A stretch of DNA of 64,000 bases from Parus major (lineage: Eukaryota > Chordata > Aves > Passeriformes > Paridae): assembly GCF_001522545.3 (NCBI RefSeq), contig NC_031770.1, forward strand, positions 105,587,468 to 105,651,467, in the 5' to 3' direction. A program made the translations under genes and the position numbers. The notes below the pieces were generated by a model. That model saw nothing but the letters and a program-made list of their open reading frames with translations, searched no databases and was not told the DNA's origin. The first letter of the stretch is position 1; each line of letters opens with the position of its first letter. Positions 48,122 through 61,100 of this stretch are shown here, piece by piece.

Positions 48122-51100
48122 CTGCCTTCACACCTCTAGAAGTCAGTGCTGTTGCTGCTGACAGCACTGGACTGACTAAAATCTCTGACAAAAGGACAAT
48201 TTAGTGTCATTCATAAAAAAACCCAGAGAGACAGGTGGAGGTGGTTACTCTCTGTGGGTCGGTGATGGGATGTGAAGGGAGATCTCAGAGCACTGAGCAC
48301 CAGGCAGCCTCTGTCAATCTCTGCCTGTAAAGCTGTTCTAGTTTCCATACGGTGTTTCTGCATTTATAGAGTTGGAGCGAATGAGAGGCTTCTCAGCCTC
48401 AGGATCATGGCCACTGATGTTGCTGCTGGATGTCCCCCCACCTTTACACAGAGCAGAGATGCTTCCAAAGCAGAAATCTGGGAAGGACTCATGCAAGAAA
48501 GGGGGGAGTTTTACAGAAGCATCTCTGTTTTTACTAAAATTGAGCCAAACCAAACATTTTCTTATTAAAAAACACATTATTTTGCTTTATGCTTGATGTT
48601 TTATTTTGGTTAGCCACCAATTTTGTCTCTAAACCCTGTTATTCATGCAGTCCCAAGTACTACAGGATACAAAGTTTATTAACTCCTAAGGAGAGGTAGT
48701 GCAAAATTTGTACTGGATCAAAATGACATGCAGCAGAACACTGGGAATATCTAAACCAAAGAAGCCATCGGGTTTGGGGTTCAGCTGATTTTTGATCCCA
48801 GGCAGTGGGGATTTTTCTTCAGCAAAATACACATCTTGTTTTCTGGTCAACTGTTGCTACAGTCTTTTCTTCAAATCTTCCTATGGGGAAATATTTCCAG
48901 CTACAGCTTTTCTCTTTCACTGATGAGAACATCTTTTGTTATCTTGAAATAGTGATTTTTATGACAGGGTAGCTGAAGTCATTTGAGGACTTTGCTTTGC
49001 AGTCTGCTCTCATTGAGCAACCACACAACTTGATGAAATAGTGGAATTTGAAGAAACAATTTCCAACTTTCCTCATTAATTTCCTACATTAAAAAGTAAA
49101 AAAAAACCTCCTGCCTAACTTCTCCTGATGAGAAATTCTCCCAAATTTTACCACTTGTGTCCTGAGTACAATGAGAGGCATTCTGTTTCCCTGATGATCT
49201 TTGTAGTATCGTCAACAAGGACAAAGAGATGTGGATGTTCAGAAGGTTTTGTAGAGAAGCCTATTACTGTTTGGTAGTGTTTTATACCAGGAAATTAATT
49301 CTAAGCTGTTTTGCCTAAGTGGCTGAGTTTTGTCATTTTACCTGCAATTTTAAAAAAATCAACGTTTATTGAATGGAAAGAAGATAATTATATAGTAAAA
49401 TTGTTGCTATTCTCTTTTTTTAAAGACAAAGAAACATCCATCAGAACAGATGTGAATATGCAGATCTGTAGTAGTTTAGAATAATTGCTGTACCCATATA
49501 AGCCAGTAGTTTTTTTTCCTCTGTAATTTCATTGTAGTTTTTCTTGTGCATTTCTAGGTTGGCCGTGCTTTTTCATTAGTGCTTTCACAGGCTAGTCCAT
49601 GTATTCTGAGCTCGAGTAATCTTTTTTTTGGAAGTAGTGTGCTTTTATTTCCCCATGTTGTTATCGCAGCAGGGAGGAAGGGGAAATGTGTGATGATGGA
49701 AAAATTTTAACGTTTATGTATGCCACACATGAAGTTAGGGATCCCATGAGAATTGTTTGTGTTCTTGTATATGTGTGGATGAACATCTGTGGAATGACAG
49801 CTTAACAACTTCCTTCTGACATTATAAAGGAGCCATAATGGTACTATTTACTTTTTTTGTTTTAAGGTTTTTTTTTGGTTTTTTTGTTAACACTTCTAGT
49901 TCCATGCTGATTTCAGGCCATGTTCACTCTGTAATCAATTAAAAAGTTACATTGTTTTGGAATCAGTTAGACCTCAAATTTGGAATTAATGTCAGAATAG
50001 TAAGCCTTGAATATGCAGGTAACAAGGGTCTAAATCTGGGCTCCTTCTCTGTTATTTCCTATACTAACTTGCTCAGATGACATATGGTCTTTTTCCTTCC
50101 CCTTTCTATCTCAGTGGCCTGAGAACCATTCTGCTGGTGGTCAAATTGTCAGTTTTACCTCAACAACATGAAGATGCAGAGGTGAATATACCTCATTGCT
50201 TTGTGTCTCAGATTAGACACAATTTTAAGAAAGCAGAGAGATGGTGGAAGTTTTCCATGAAGTTTTCAGGCTGTGAGGGTTGTGAATGCCAAGCTTGGAA
50301 GGGCTCTCAGCTCACTATTTCCCAGTCGCTGCTGGTGGATCTCCTTCCTGGAACAAATCATTGAAACTTCAGCTTACCACCCTGGCATGGTCTATGTCTT
50401 TATGTCAGCTATTTTTGCACCTTGTGAATGTTATCCGTGCAAAAATGTGTGTAAATGTATCCTGAATAAAGTCCAAACTGAAATGGGAAATCAAATTTGA
50501 AAGCATCATTTTACCAAGTTTCTACATTAACTTCCCAATAGGAATAATAAAGACTAAAAGGAAAAAAACAACCCCAAAATCCAAGTAACAACAAAATGCC
50601 TCTCAATCTATTTTTGAGGGCCTGATCCAAATCCCAAAGCACAAACCTAATCAACATCCTAATGATTAGAAAGTCTAATGTACTTTCCTGGTAATCTCTG
50701 CCTCAAACCCTTAATTTCTGTCTGAGCTATAGCAGATCTTTTAGGACATTAACTTGTCTGGTTTACAAATTCTGAGCGATTAAAAGTCCACACCATCCTT
50801 ATGTTTTTTTTTTTCCCAGTGATTAATTACTACATGAAACCAACTGGTATTTAATATGTATTAACTATTTCTGTTGTGGCTTTAATTTTGTGGGTTTTTT
50901 CCCGTGGATCTTCTGATGGATTAGAGACCTGTGTTTAGAGATGCTTGTTAACCTCCTTCTTGATAACATTGTGTTTCTTGAGCTTGTCCTTTATAAGCCA
51001 AGTTTTCTGAGCATTTGCAGCTTTTATTTACTGAATACTTTTTTGATTTAATTTCTCTGTTTTATAGCAGAGACAGGAGTACTGGCTTTACTTATTCTTT

Positions 51101-53329
51101 ATATTTTTCCTATATACTGAAGGATTTACTCAACTGCATAACCGCGACATTGCATAGAAATCTAATGCTCAGTTGGTAATTTATGATAACCCCTTCTTAG
51201 CAATGGAGTATTGATTTCCCCAGCCTCTTCTAAAGGAAGAAGGGGTGGCTTGAATATTAGAATTCTCCTACCATGATAGCTCTGTTTAATATTGATTATC
51301 ATAACCATATAAACTCTTGAGATCTGGTTGATAGAAAGTTGCTAGAAACTTTGAAAAACACATAATAGCTTCCAAGTAAATAGTAGAATACCCAGAACTG
51401 ATATTTCTGACATCAGGCAATTCAGCTCCTGCGTGCGAGAAATATGTGTTTATGCTAAAAATCCTGCCATAATTTTCTGCTTGGGGAATTGAGACTTGCT
51501 AAAAAAGTTTAATATGCAAAGCTGAAAATCTACATTTTAAAGTCCTTTTTATGCAAAGACACAAAAAAATTAGCAATTTTTAATAAGCAAATGTATAACT
51601 TAGAGAAAAAATGTGCACCAGCAGTATGAATTGTATAGGTAGCAGTCATTTGGCTCAGGAGCATGGTGTGGCAGGCATTGGGCTGAGGAGCAGCACAGCA
51701 TTCCCTGGAGCAGCACCCAGCCACCCAGTGGGGCTGTGCAGGGCGGGCACTGCAGGAACCCCACCTTTAGTTCAGCCTCTGTGAGGAATGCAGGTGGGCA
51801 GAAGGCTACAATCAGAAGACAAATTTGGCCAGGAAATGCACGGCAGTGCTGCTGCCCCCAGGATAATGACCACCATCCTCACCGGGGGGTTCACAATCTC
51901 TGCTCGACAGCTCGTCTGAAGAGGAGTTGCAAAACCCAGTCCAGCAGCAAGCACTCAACAGAAGCCACCTGAGATAAATGACATCAATTCAACAGCATTT
52001 ATTTTTCCTCAGCAAATGGCATTACTGTCTGCTCTGCTATATAAAGGTTTTGTGATACTCATTATGAAAGTTGTATGTAATGTGCTTTAACTCAGTCTAG
52101 TTTGAAAAGTGGAATGCATGGAAACAGGCAACCTGAGGAGTGCTCCTGAGCCTCCAAGTCCTGGCTAAGAGAAAGATCCATCTCATGAACTTTCTGTGCT
52201 CCCTTGTGAAACTCTTCAGCTTAAAAATTGCTTTTGGAAGCTATTCCCCTCTCCTCCTGTCTTGTGGTTAGAAGTTCTCTGGTTTCTAACCTAATTTTAT
52301 TTAGAGGAGGTTTATAACATGATCTCACAATGTTATTTTTTCAGTATCTGTTGTAGAGTACAGTCAGGGCCCTCAATTCTAGATTATTTTCATCAGCCAT
52401 GAAAGAAAATACTGGGTTATGTCTGAGAGTCCTTACCAGATTTACGCCTGCAATGAATGTTTAAAATAGAGTCTGGAACACCCAGTACTCAGTTTGTAAT
52501 GAAAAACTTGAGTTTTTGTTGGAGTAGAAGCTACTGCAATTACCAGTTACGGTTTTGCTATCCTAGCCTGCTTTTTCTGACTCCTCTCGTCTCTGAAGAC
52601 CAGCAGCACTCAGAAGCCATGTATAATTCTGCTCTTTAAGGCTGCATGTTTCCTTGCTGAAGTTTTGAGTTTTGAGATGTGACTTTGTGACTCCGATTAT
52701 AGCATTTCCCACTGAGATTTATTGTGAGGCTTTACCCAAACATCTTACTAAAAAACAAATCCAGGTTTCTATTACAAGGAATTTTTTCTGGTCTTCAAGT
52801 GAAAGAAGCTTTAGCCAATCTCATCTTGCTACACCACAGACCTATTATATATAATAATACGTATTCATTTGACCCTGCAACTCCATTAAAAAAACTCATT
52901 TTATTCCTGAAAATACGTGCATCACAATATCAAGAATATGGAATCGGTAGTCATCTTTTCTGTGCTTAACATCCCTCATTAAAGGTTGTGTTCAGTGGTG
53001 AAATTTGGTGTTTCACTTTACCCCCCAGGAATTTTGGGTTTGTTTTCTGCAGAAGTTTAGTATGCAGTGGTGCAGGGAGGTTATTTAAGAATACTCCTGG
53101 TTTCAGCTGATTTCCTTAGCAAATAATTTTGTGTGCTTCACTTTGCTCTAGCAATTTCCATAGCTGCTCGGATAAAATACTAAAAAGGATCACATAAGCT
53201 TTACCCCTCCCTGTAACATTTAGCCTTTCTCTTTCATTATAACAAAATATTGCATTTTACATGCCAAGTCTTAAAACCTTCCTTCTAAAAATGGTAACTG
53301 TATTTAATAGCTAATTACTCTAATGATCC
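48122..53329. other. Unique AT-rich sequence, no gene recognised
   Basis: Mostly repeat-free AT-rich DNA with T runs near 49857-49886. A block at 51640-51960 is moderately GC-rich with minus-strand splice-like signals (see findings). Nothing else stands out. Confidence 0.5.
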
Positions 53330-53620
53330 TACAGAAGTGCTCGAGACCTGTTTTAGTAGTGGTGTCAATTACAACCATCTGCATGATGAATAAAGGAACC
53401 GTGGCCCAGCTGTAGAGTTGAAACATGTTGGCATTTTCCTACGGGCAGCCATATGGTACTTAACGAAAGCGAATTGTTCACACTGCAAACAGCTCTGCTC
53501 CTGATGAATGATAACGTTTTGTTCTGGAAAATGGTTGCACAAACACCGGGAGTATTTTTAAATGCTGGAAGTGTGTCTGTAAGTGACAGGCTATAAATGG
53601 GAAGGTCTTTGGAAGGAGGA
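53330..53620. promoter_or_regulatory. CpG-retaining unique block, candidate conserved non-coding element
   Basis: About seven CpGs lie within 53395-53550, including TTAACGAAAGCGAATTG and AATGATAACGTTTTG, in AT-rich repeat-free sequence. No sizeable open frame spans it. Composition resembles vertebrate conserved non-coding elements; conservation is untested. Confidence 0.28.
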
Positions 53621-53879
53621 GAGAGGGTTGAGAAAGGAATTGTTTTGATTGCCTAGGGGTGTTCTAGCACAGCCTTCCTGTCTCTAATAGCAGTATCTTT
53701 TTTGTGCATACATAGCCCTGAATCTGTAAATTTTATTTATTTTGGTAAGGAAGCAGATAATTAGAAATGTAACTCTCATTTGCCATCAGCATGCCCAAGC
53801 TTGAAGCTGGTGTGAGCTTTAAAATAGTGAAGCTGAAGCTGTGAAGAATTAATAACTTTTTGCCTCACATATGTGCAGA

Positions 53880-53985
53880 CATTTTCTTACACTCAGAAGA
53901 GGAGGCTCAGAGTTGTCACCACAGTAAGTATGTGAGCACACAAGCTGGAAATAGGTCTTGGCTTCTCAGCACTTGGTGTTAGTCA
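53880..53985 (-). repeat. Probable MIR-like SINE fragment
   Basis: The antisense MIR order is AGAAGAGGAGGCTCAGAGTT, then a GTAAGTATGTGAGCACACAA block and GCTGGAAATAGGTCTTGGCT. The usual pattern is GATGAGGAAACTGAGGC...AGTAAGTGG...AGCTGGGATTTGAACCCAGGTCT. Identity is modest and some spacing is changed. Confidence 0.4.
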
Positions 53986-55253
53986 GGGTAAAAAGGGCAG
54001 ATAACAAATCAGCTGTAGAAAATATCTTCCACTGCTTTTTGTTAGGAACAGAAGTAGTGGTTTTTTTCCCCCACAAACGTGACTGTCAGAGAATGGCTCA
54101 ATGAATTCATTGTGAGATTGATGGCTCTTTAACCCCCAAATCATTAACCCAAGATCTGAGCTGAATCAACAATAGATTGTTCCCATTTTATGGCTGATAG
54201 GTAACCATTTGTGTAATGTGTTTGGTCTCAGTTCAGTATCTGTCTTAGAGACCTCACAGCTGCTAATGACCAGGATTGATCATTTTATTAATCTCAGAAA
54301 TTGATTTTTCCCATGTGGCTTACTGCTTCTGTACATGATATGTAATCAGGAATCTTGCATCATCTGAATTCCTGTTTGATTAGTAAATGCTTAATCTGGG
54401 GATTTTTGTTTTGTCCTCTGTGATGTAGCTGTAGGTGGAGGTTGATGGCTGCTCCTGAGGTTTCATGCCCAGATCTCACCGAGGTGATACAGTACTCCTC
54501 ACAGTGAGGTACCCTCTGCATTTTGCCAAGAGATGACTGATCTTAAGTGCCAGCACTCAGTATGTTTGCAGGCATCAGGGCTGCTTAAAACCTCTTGATA
54601 GGTCTTGCTGCAGTTTTGCAGGAACAACACTGTAAAAAGCCTCACAAAGGAGTGCCAAGCAGGTTCTCATTACATGCGCCCAGAGCTATTTGCAAATGCG
54701 CAGCAGCAGCACAGGGGCTACAGCTCTGAAGCCCTGTGCTTTTGGTCTGGGAGCATCTGTCACTTGAGCTCAAAGCAAATCTTCCTTAGCTCTCCACAGC
54801 ACAGGGTGGATCACACTGCTGAGAAACCCCCGGTAATGAAACCATCGTCTGCTAAAGCCTCCTTACGCCAAATGTAAGAGTGAACACAAGGACAGGAAAT
54901 TCCTCCAGAATCAGCTCAGATATTTTTTTCTTGCAGCCGTCTTGTAAGACTGTGTTTTTATCTCACCCTTCTTCACAAGCTGTGGTTTTATGTTACAGGT
55001 TTATCTGCAAGCAGGCAAGGAACCCAGACATGGTGGGGTGCAAGCCCACCCTGACACCCATGAAACACACGGGGCTGTGATCTAAAAAGCATTAAGCCTC
55101 CAATTGCAGCACATTGTGCCTCATATCCTTCTGCTGTTTGATCTGTTATAGCAGCGCTGTCTAATGCAATAAATCTTCCTCACTTTTAATTAATAGTTGT
55201 TCATCTGTACTGCAATAATTTCAAGTAATATTTACATTAAAAAAGAAAGCACA

Positions 55254-55279
55254 GGGTGGGGAAGGGGGTGGGGGTAGGG
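55254..55279 (+). other. Strong G-quadruplex motif
   Basis: Five G runs of 3, 4, 5, 5 and 3 are separated by loops of 1-2 bases (T, AA, T, TA). This fits the canonical intramolecular quadruplex pattern with very short loops. Structure formation is inferred from sequence. Confidence 0.75.
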
Positions 55280-55644
55280 AAAAATATCTCCAGGCAGGAG
55301 CATAGTAAAAATAAAGCCTCTTCATCCAATTGAGAAGTAAATATTATAGTTTGGGAGCAGTGCATTGAGTGTGTGTTTTACAGAGGAAGGCATAGCACTT
55401 TCATAAGAAGCCAGCATCATGAATCAAACTCAAATGTCTCAAAGCTCTGCAGTGTTATTTAACATGTAATTCTTCAGTACATTTCCTCAAGGGCAGGTTC
55501 AAAGGTTCCTGCAGCTCCTGTGCTGCAGTTTGCAGTCTGCCCACCTTCCTCTTCTGCCCTCTGACCCCTCCTATGGAATCTCTGGTTTTTTACACAACCT
55601 TATAATCCACTCCATCAGAGACATTCATTTGACTTAAAAAGCAG

Positions 55645-55663
55645 AAAAAAAAAAAAAAAAAAA
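55645..55663. repeat. Poly(A) tract of 19
   Basis: Uninterrupted A run after GCAG. No adjacent retrocopy recognised. Confidence 0.85.
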
Positions 55664-56500
55664 GAAATGCTTACCTGTGGTATCTAAATGTAGAGATGTG
55701 TACAAACTTGAAGGCAAGGTCATGAATCTTATAACTAATACTTAGCCAGCATGTAGCTCTCTAATCGTGTTACAGGTTTCCATGACGTTGGGTCCTGAAG
55801 GGAATGAGTGAAAAAGTTACAAGGCACAGATACTGGCAGTGTGGACTGCAGGGCCTGCTGGTAGCCCATGGTGCTTGCTCAAAAGGCAATCTGCAGAAAG
55901 CTGATTAAAGGGGGAATAGAGTGGTGATAATCGTGTTCAGGCAGCATGTGTCAGAGGACCCAGCTCAGGATGCTTAAAACAAGTCTCAATATTTTGTGTA
56001 TTTGTTGCTGTTGTTCACTCTTATGGATTCCTGTGACTTCATGCTAAAAATGCATTGGTAAGAGCTGGGAATTTTGGTTTTTAGCCAAGTGGTCATGGAG
56101 TGGAACTTGAAAATGTTAGCCTGTAAATAGTATAAGAATAAAAGCATTTAAAGTAAATAAATGGGTAGTTTCTGAATCTGAATGCTTGTGTCCCAATTCA
56201 GTTGGCCCAACAAGGGCCTCCAGTGTCATTTCAGATGTTTCAGGGTCTCCTGTGGTGTCTCCAGCTTGCCATGCCATATCAGTATGGGTTTCCTCTAGGT
56301 TTGTTGTCATATCTGCTTTGCTGGCTCTGTGAAGATATCTCATGTACCCTGGAGGGTCACTAATGGTGCTAATTGCCTGTGTTTAAGCAATGGAAGCAGC
56401 CCTTCCTGTTGGAGAGCTATGCAGCTGATCTGAGCTGTTCTTACATTCTCAGCATGAAGGAAGTCTTTGAATTTCAGATCCAGATTACTGGCAAATTTGA

Positions 56501-56736
56501 GAAATTCCATTTGAACCTAGAAGAAACCTTTTACTATGAGAGAGTCAAATGCTGGAACAGGTTACCCAGAGTGATTCTTGAGTCTCTGTCCTTGGAGATG
56601 GCCAGAGCCTGACTGGACATGGCCCTTGGACGCCTGCTGTACATGACCTGGCTCTGTGTGGCACAGGAGGGCTAAACTATCTCCAGAGGTTCCTCCCAGA
56701 CTCTGCAGTTCTGTGTTGTATGTGGCTCTGTGACTC
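56501..56736 (+). repeat. CR1 LINE 3' end fragment
   Basis: Sense CR1 order: AAATTCCATTTGAACCTAGA, then a CTTTTACTATGAGAGAGTCA block, TGCTGGAACAGGTTACCCAG, GAGTCTCTGTCCTTGGAGAT, CTGACTGGACATGGCCCTTG, CTATCTCCAGAGGTTCCTCC, and a terminal TCTGTG-rich segment. It is diverged and 5'-truncated. Confidence 0.82.
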
Positions 56737-57854
56737 TTAAGGCTTAGTCAAATAAAGGATTTGGAATTTAACAGCTACTGCCATGTGTCAAAGGTCCTTC
56801 CAGTGATGTGGTAGCATTTCAAGCTTTTCTATGCCCAGACTTACAGGGTTTAGTTCTCGCAAAAGATGCCGTGATCTTTGGTATAATTCTCTCACAGCAT
56901 CTGCTGAATGCATCAGGAATTGCAGTGATCCACCTCTTTTTCACAAATAGTTCTAAGCCATGAATGGAGAAACTCCACCTTTCTGACTCCATAGCAATGC
57001 CATCCAACAAAGCCTGCCTTCCTTTAGCAGGGGAGGCAGACAGACAAATGTCTATGCTGGAGTATTGAAACAGCCATGTTCAGTATTTTGGCCCGCAAGT
57101 TTGGTTTTAATCACTGAAAGCCCCTCTTCCCACTCACAGTTTAAAAACAAATTTTTAGCAAAATGGAAAAATTGAGCCAATGGAAGATATTTTCTTTGGA
57201 CTTAGCAGTTTTTCCACATACTAAAGAAATGCCTTCTCTGATCAAGCAATAGCTCTTCTCCAGTTTCCTTTAGGAAAATATTTACAATTGTTGTTTCAGT
57301 TTGGAAACCTCTTCCATATTATAGCACTTCAGCTACATTAAATATTTAAAAAAATAATGACTGTAGAGCTGTGCCATTGGATGAAAGACAGAAACTGAAA
57401 CCACTTATGAATAGAATTGGAGCAGAGCAGTGTACTTTCCAAGCAGAAATGAAACATCTAATCAGTACTTACCCTAGAATCATACTTAATTCTAATACGT
57501 GTGTACATACCCCAGAGTATTTTAAAGATAAGAACTCAATATTATATTTATTTAGTAAATTTGAGTTTGTTTTGAATGCCACAGTGCAGTACTAAGACAA
57601 ACAAGCTTCCATTCACTTGTGAATTTCCGCTGCACTTTTTTTTTTTTTCTTTTTTGACTTTTTTTGAAGACAGGAACAGTGTACAGTCTACTTAGATGAG
57701 AGGCCTACAACACTTATACTAGGGAGCTGCTGTGGTCCCCAAGCTCTCCAGCTCCTCTCTCTTGGTTTCCTTTTTTTGGCAGATCCCAGCAGACTCTGGA
57801 AACTCTGTAGAAGAGTCTCACAGCAGACACCCAGTGACTCCTAAGGTGGGATAA
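56737..57854. other. Unique sequence
   Basis: AT-rich background with a T-rich tract at 57637-57665. No gene recognised. Confidence 0.5.
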
Positions 57855-58120
57855 GACAGGACTCAAGGAAATGCCATGACACTGAGTCAGAGAGGTTTAG
57901 GTTGGCTATCAGGAAAAAGATTTTCACCCAGGAGGTGTTTGGGCACGGAACAGGCTCCTCAGAGCTGTGGCCACAGCACCAAGCCTGACAGAATTCAAGA
58001 AGCATTTGAAAAATACTCTGGGACACAGGGTGTGACTCTTGGGGTGTCCTGTGCAGGCCAGGAGTTGAACCCTGTGGTCCTTGTGGATCCCTTCCATCTC
58101 AGCATATTCTATGACTCTCT
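57855..58120 (+). repeat. CR1 LINE 3' end fragment
   Basis: Sense CR1 features: AGAGAGGTTTAGGTTGGCTA, TTTTCACCCAGGAGGTGTTT, CACGGAACAGGCTCCTCAGA, CACAGCACCAAGCCTGACAG, ATTCAAGAAGCATTTGAAAA, TGACTCTTGGGGTGTCCTGT, and a terminal CATATTCTATGACTCTC. It matches the CR1 subfamily ending ...CTCAGCATATTCTATGATTC. It is 5'-truncated and moderately diverged. Confidence 0.87.
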
Positions 58121-61100
58121 AATTAAAGGTGTTTCATGCTGGGGAGCAGCACAAAGTAATATTTAGTTGAACAGCAGAGATCACTGTAGTCAGACAGCTG
58201 CTGATGGAATTGAAGCAGCCGGAACTCTGGACTGCCAGACTGGATGCTGTGTCCAGAGAAAGTTACAGCGTTGTGCAAGAGGGTTGGAGGAAGGTGCCTC
58301 TTGTTTGACATTGTTTTTATTAGTAGTAAATATAGTTGATTATGTATTTTCTTTACTTAATCCCATATAAAATCCCCCAAGCCATGGTCATGGGTTCCTT
58401 ATATTAGATGGTGTGTGCATGTGGAGTAAAGCCAGCGTTCAAGCTCCCTCCAAGTATCCTGTGTGTAAAGTGTAACGCAGGAGAGATGTGCTGGGCATGG
58501 CCAGGGGTGGCATGTGAGCTAAAGCACAGCAAAGCAATTATTCCGAGGGATAGGCAGGAGCTAGAGCACGCCGTGTCAAATGGTCACATCTTCTGAGTGT
58601 GGCACCAAGTATTTTGAACGGAGAGAGCAGTTTTGGCTTGCTGTGCCTTGCAACTGTTCCATGAATGTTGCAGGAGTATGGGCAGCAGAGGAGTGGCATT
58701 GCAGCACTGTGGTGAGGTGGTGAGGGATGACATGGCTGATCAAAGGTGGGAGTCAGCATGCCAGGGCACGGAGGGGATAACGGTCCGAAAGGGCATGGAG
58801 AGCCCAGATGCACACACTGATACAGTGCAGAATGGGGAGGGCAAGCAGTCTGGGAAAATAATCCCTGTAGCAGCCCTTTGAAGAGATCACCAGGCTGCTG
58901 CCTTGCAGCTCTTGACCTTGATAAGGTGTGAGATTTCCAGTGAGACAACCCCAGTGACACAGCTGGAGCTGGGGGAAGGAGACTTTGGGGAATGTTGTGA
59001 CTTTCGTAAATGAGCCAAGCCGCATGCACTTTCATCCTGGGAAACATTAAAAAACTATTTAAAAATTGATGTGCATACATTAGACCTGCTCCCCAGCCTT
59101 TTTCCCCTACCTTTGGTTTCACAAGTCCTAACTGAGAAATCAGTATAAGATTACATTTAAGAGAAGGAACTGAAAACCACTTCAGCAGATCAGAAATAGC
59201 AATATCACTTTCACATCATTCGGACAAAATACACATAAATGACACAGCGTAGTGGTAGCATCAGCCTCATTTTTAATGCACTTAGGGAAGGAACCTTGAG
59301 ATACACTGGTATGATACAGAGAGAGTAGACTTGTTAAAGCCAAAGCTCTGTTCAGATTTCACAAACCAAATTTGACCCTATTCTTTCACAACCTCACATA
59401 GCTTTTACTAGGAAGAAAATACACTAACAGAGTAAACACTGCCAAAAAATACTAGAATTTGTCTTCAGATTTCAAAGAAAAATAAACAGATTGAGTTTTA
59501 TAGTCCAGTTGTCTGGTAAAACCTGGAAGGACGATAAAGTGGGATATGCATTGAATTTTACTTCTTAATTTGCTTTACTATTTAGCTTTCAGTCTCATGT
59601 AAATGTCAGCCAGAGTAGCCATCCTAACCTCTGTGTACTCCTGATGTATGTTATAATATATGGGAACGTTCCAGATACAAGGTAAAATGCCTATGAAAAG
59701 GCATGTAAGAATAGTTTGAGGGATGGTTTAATTTTCATTTAAAGCAGATATTTTTAGTGTCTCTCCATGGCAGAAGCAGATAGCTAACTCATACTAGAAA
59801 CATTAAATGGATGCCTGTTGTAAATGCAAATTACTTCAAGGAAAGAGCTTTTTAAAAGGTAAATTTTTCATTTTTAATTAGTTATAAAACTAAAAGCTGA
59901 TATGCAAGTATTGTCACCAGAGTAATTAAACTGGACTTCAAAAAATGAGTTTAATTATAGTTGTGCAAGTTGTGTACGGATGGCCTTAATTTCAGAATAA
60001 ATATAGCCTGTATTGAGGTAGTAAAAATCCACTTTCCAAACAAAAAAAATTGTGACAAATTTGGTTTTGGAATTTAAATGCCCACGTACAGTTGTATGGC
60101 ATTAATAAGGATGGGAGGTTGTGCTTTTTTCAAATATTTTTTTTTTTAATACTGGGTCTACTGTATTAACTGAAAAACCTGTTTCAGGCATTTGCAGTTT
60201 TATTCCCTTAGGTAAAATGTTACAAGCACAGAGAAAAACTCTCAAACCTCCTTGTCATTTTTTCTCAGATTGTCACAAGTAAAAAAGGGAAAAGCAAAGG
60301 CTAGACTTTATTAAAAATTAAGAAGAAAAGAAACAAAAAAGACTTGAATGTATTGCATATCTTGCTTTGATGAAGTCCCAGACTCTTTCCTGGTGAAATT
60401 AAAGTAGATGTTATAAAATGCCTGGTACCTCTGCACTTGCCCCGGTCTCTGTGTTTTCCAGACCCCACGGCACTTTCCACATAGCCTCTCTTTTTGGAAG
60501 GTTTCTGCCTGTTGGTGATAATATCAAGGAGAACTTCATAACACTTGAACACAGTTGTTTTGATTTTTTAATTTTTTTTTCCTCCCTGAGGGTCTTGAGC
60601 AGCCTTTGCTTACCACAAATCTCCTGAAATCTCTGAAAATGAAGTTTTGTACTTCTGTATCCTAGTTTCTGGCTGTGTTTGCCCAGAGCCATCCAAACAT
60701 GCCTGTGACAGAGTGATCAGGAAAGTAAAGTTAAAACTCTGGTTTAAAACACGCCATTTGCATTAGCTCCCCCTGCTTTGGGTTTTGTTTGGTTTTTAAT
60801 ATCTTAAAATGATCTTAAAAGCCCATTACTGGACTGACAGTTGCAGACAACTGAGGTGGGAGGGGAGGATGGTTTCTCTCCAGCTCCTCCTTGGGCCAAG
60901 CTTCTGGGAAGGTATTCAACAATTATTTTGGAAAGTTCCCTTTTTTTGACCCCTCAAAAATCTCCAAATGGAGCCGTAATTCTCCTGCAGAACAGGAGTT
61001 AAAGCAGTGAGCTCTTCATGTCTCTTATGTCTCCTTTGGGTTGTGAGATATTTAACATGTAAGTACTGACCAGTTGGATGGCAGATAAAATGGTGTGAAA

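Larger units (their letters stand above)
53986..56500. other. Unique sequence with A tract and G-rich motif
   Basis: No gene recognised. Holds an ATTTGCAAAT octamer-like palindrome at 54688-54697, an AT-rich stretch at 55090-55250, a G-quadruplex motif at 55254-55279 and a 19-base A run at 55645-55663. Confidence 0.5.

Noticed and set aside
56116..56343. Minus-strand frame with threonine- and glutamate-rich content
   Set aside because: 75 codons, no known domain, runs to a splice-like end without partner. Indistinguishable from chance.
58538..59122. 194-codon minus-strand open frame, the longest in the window
   Set aside because: Lies in GC-richer DNA with other frames also open, is rich in P, S, L, C and H without any recognisable domain, and has no clear start context or splice partner.
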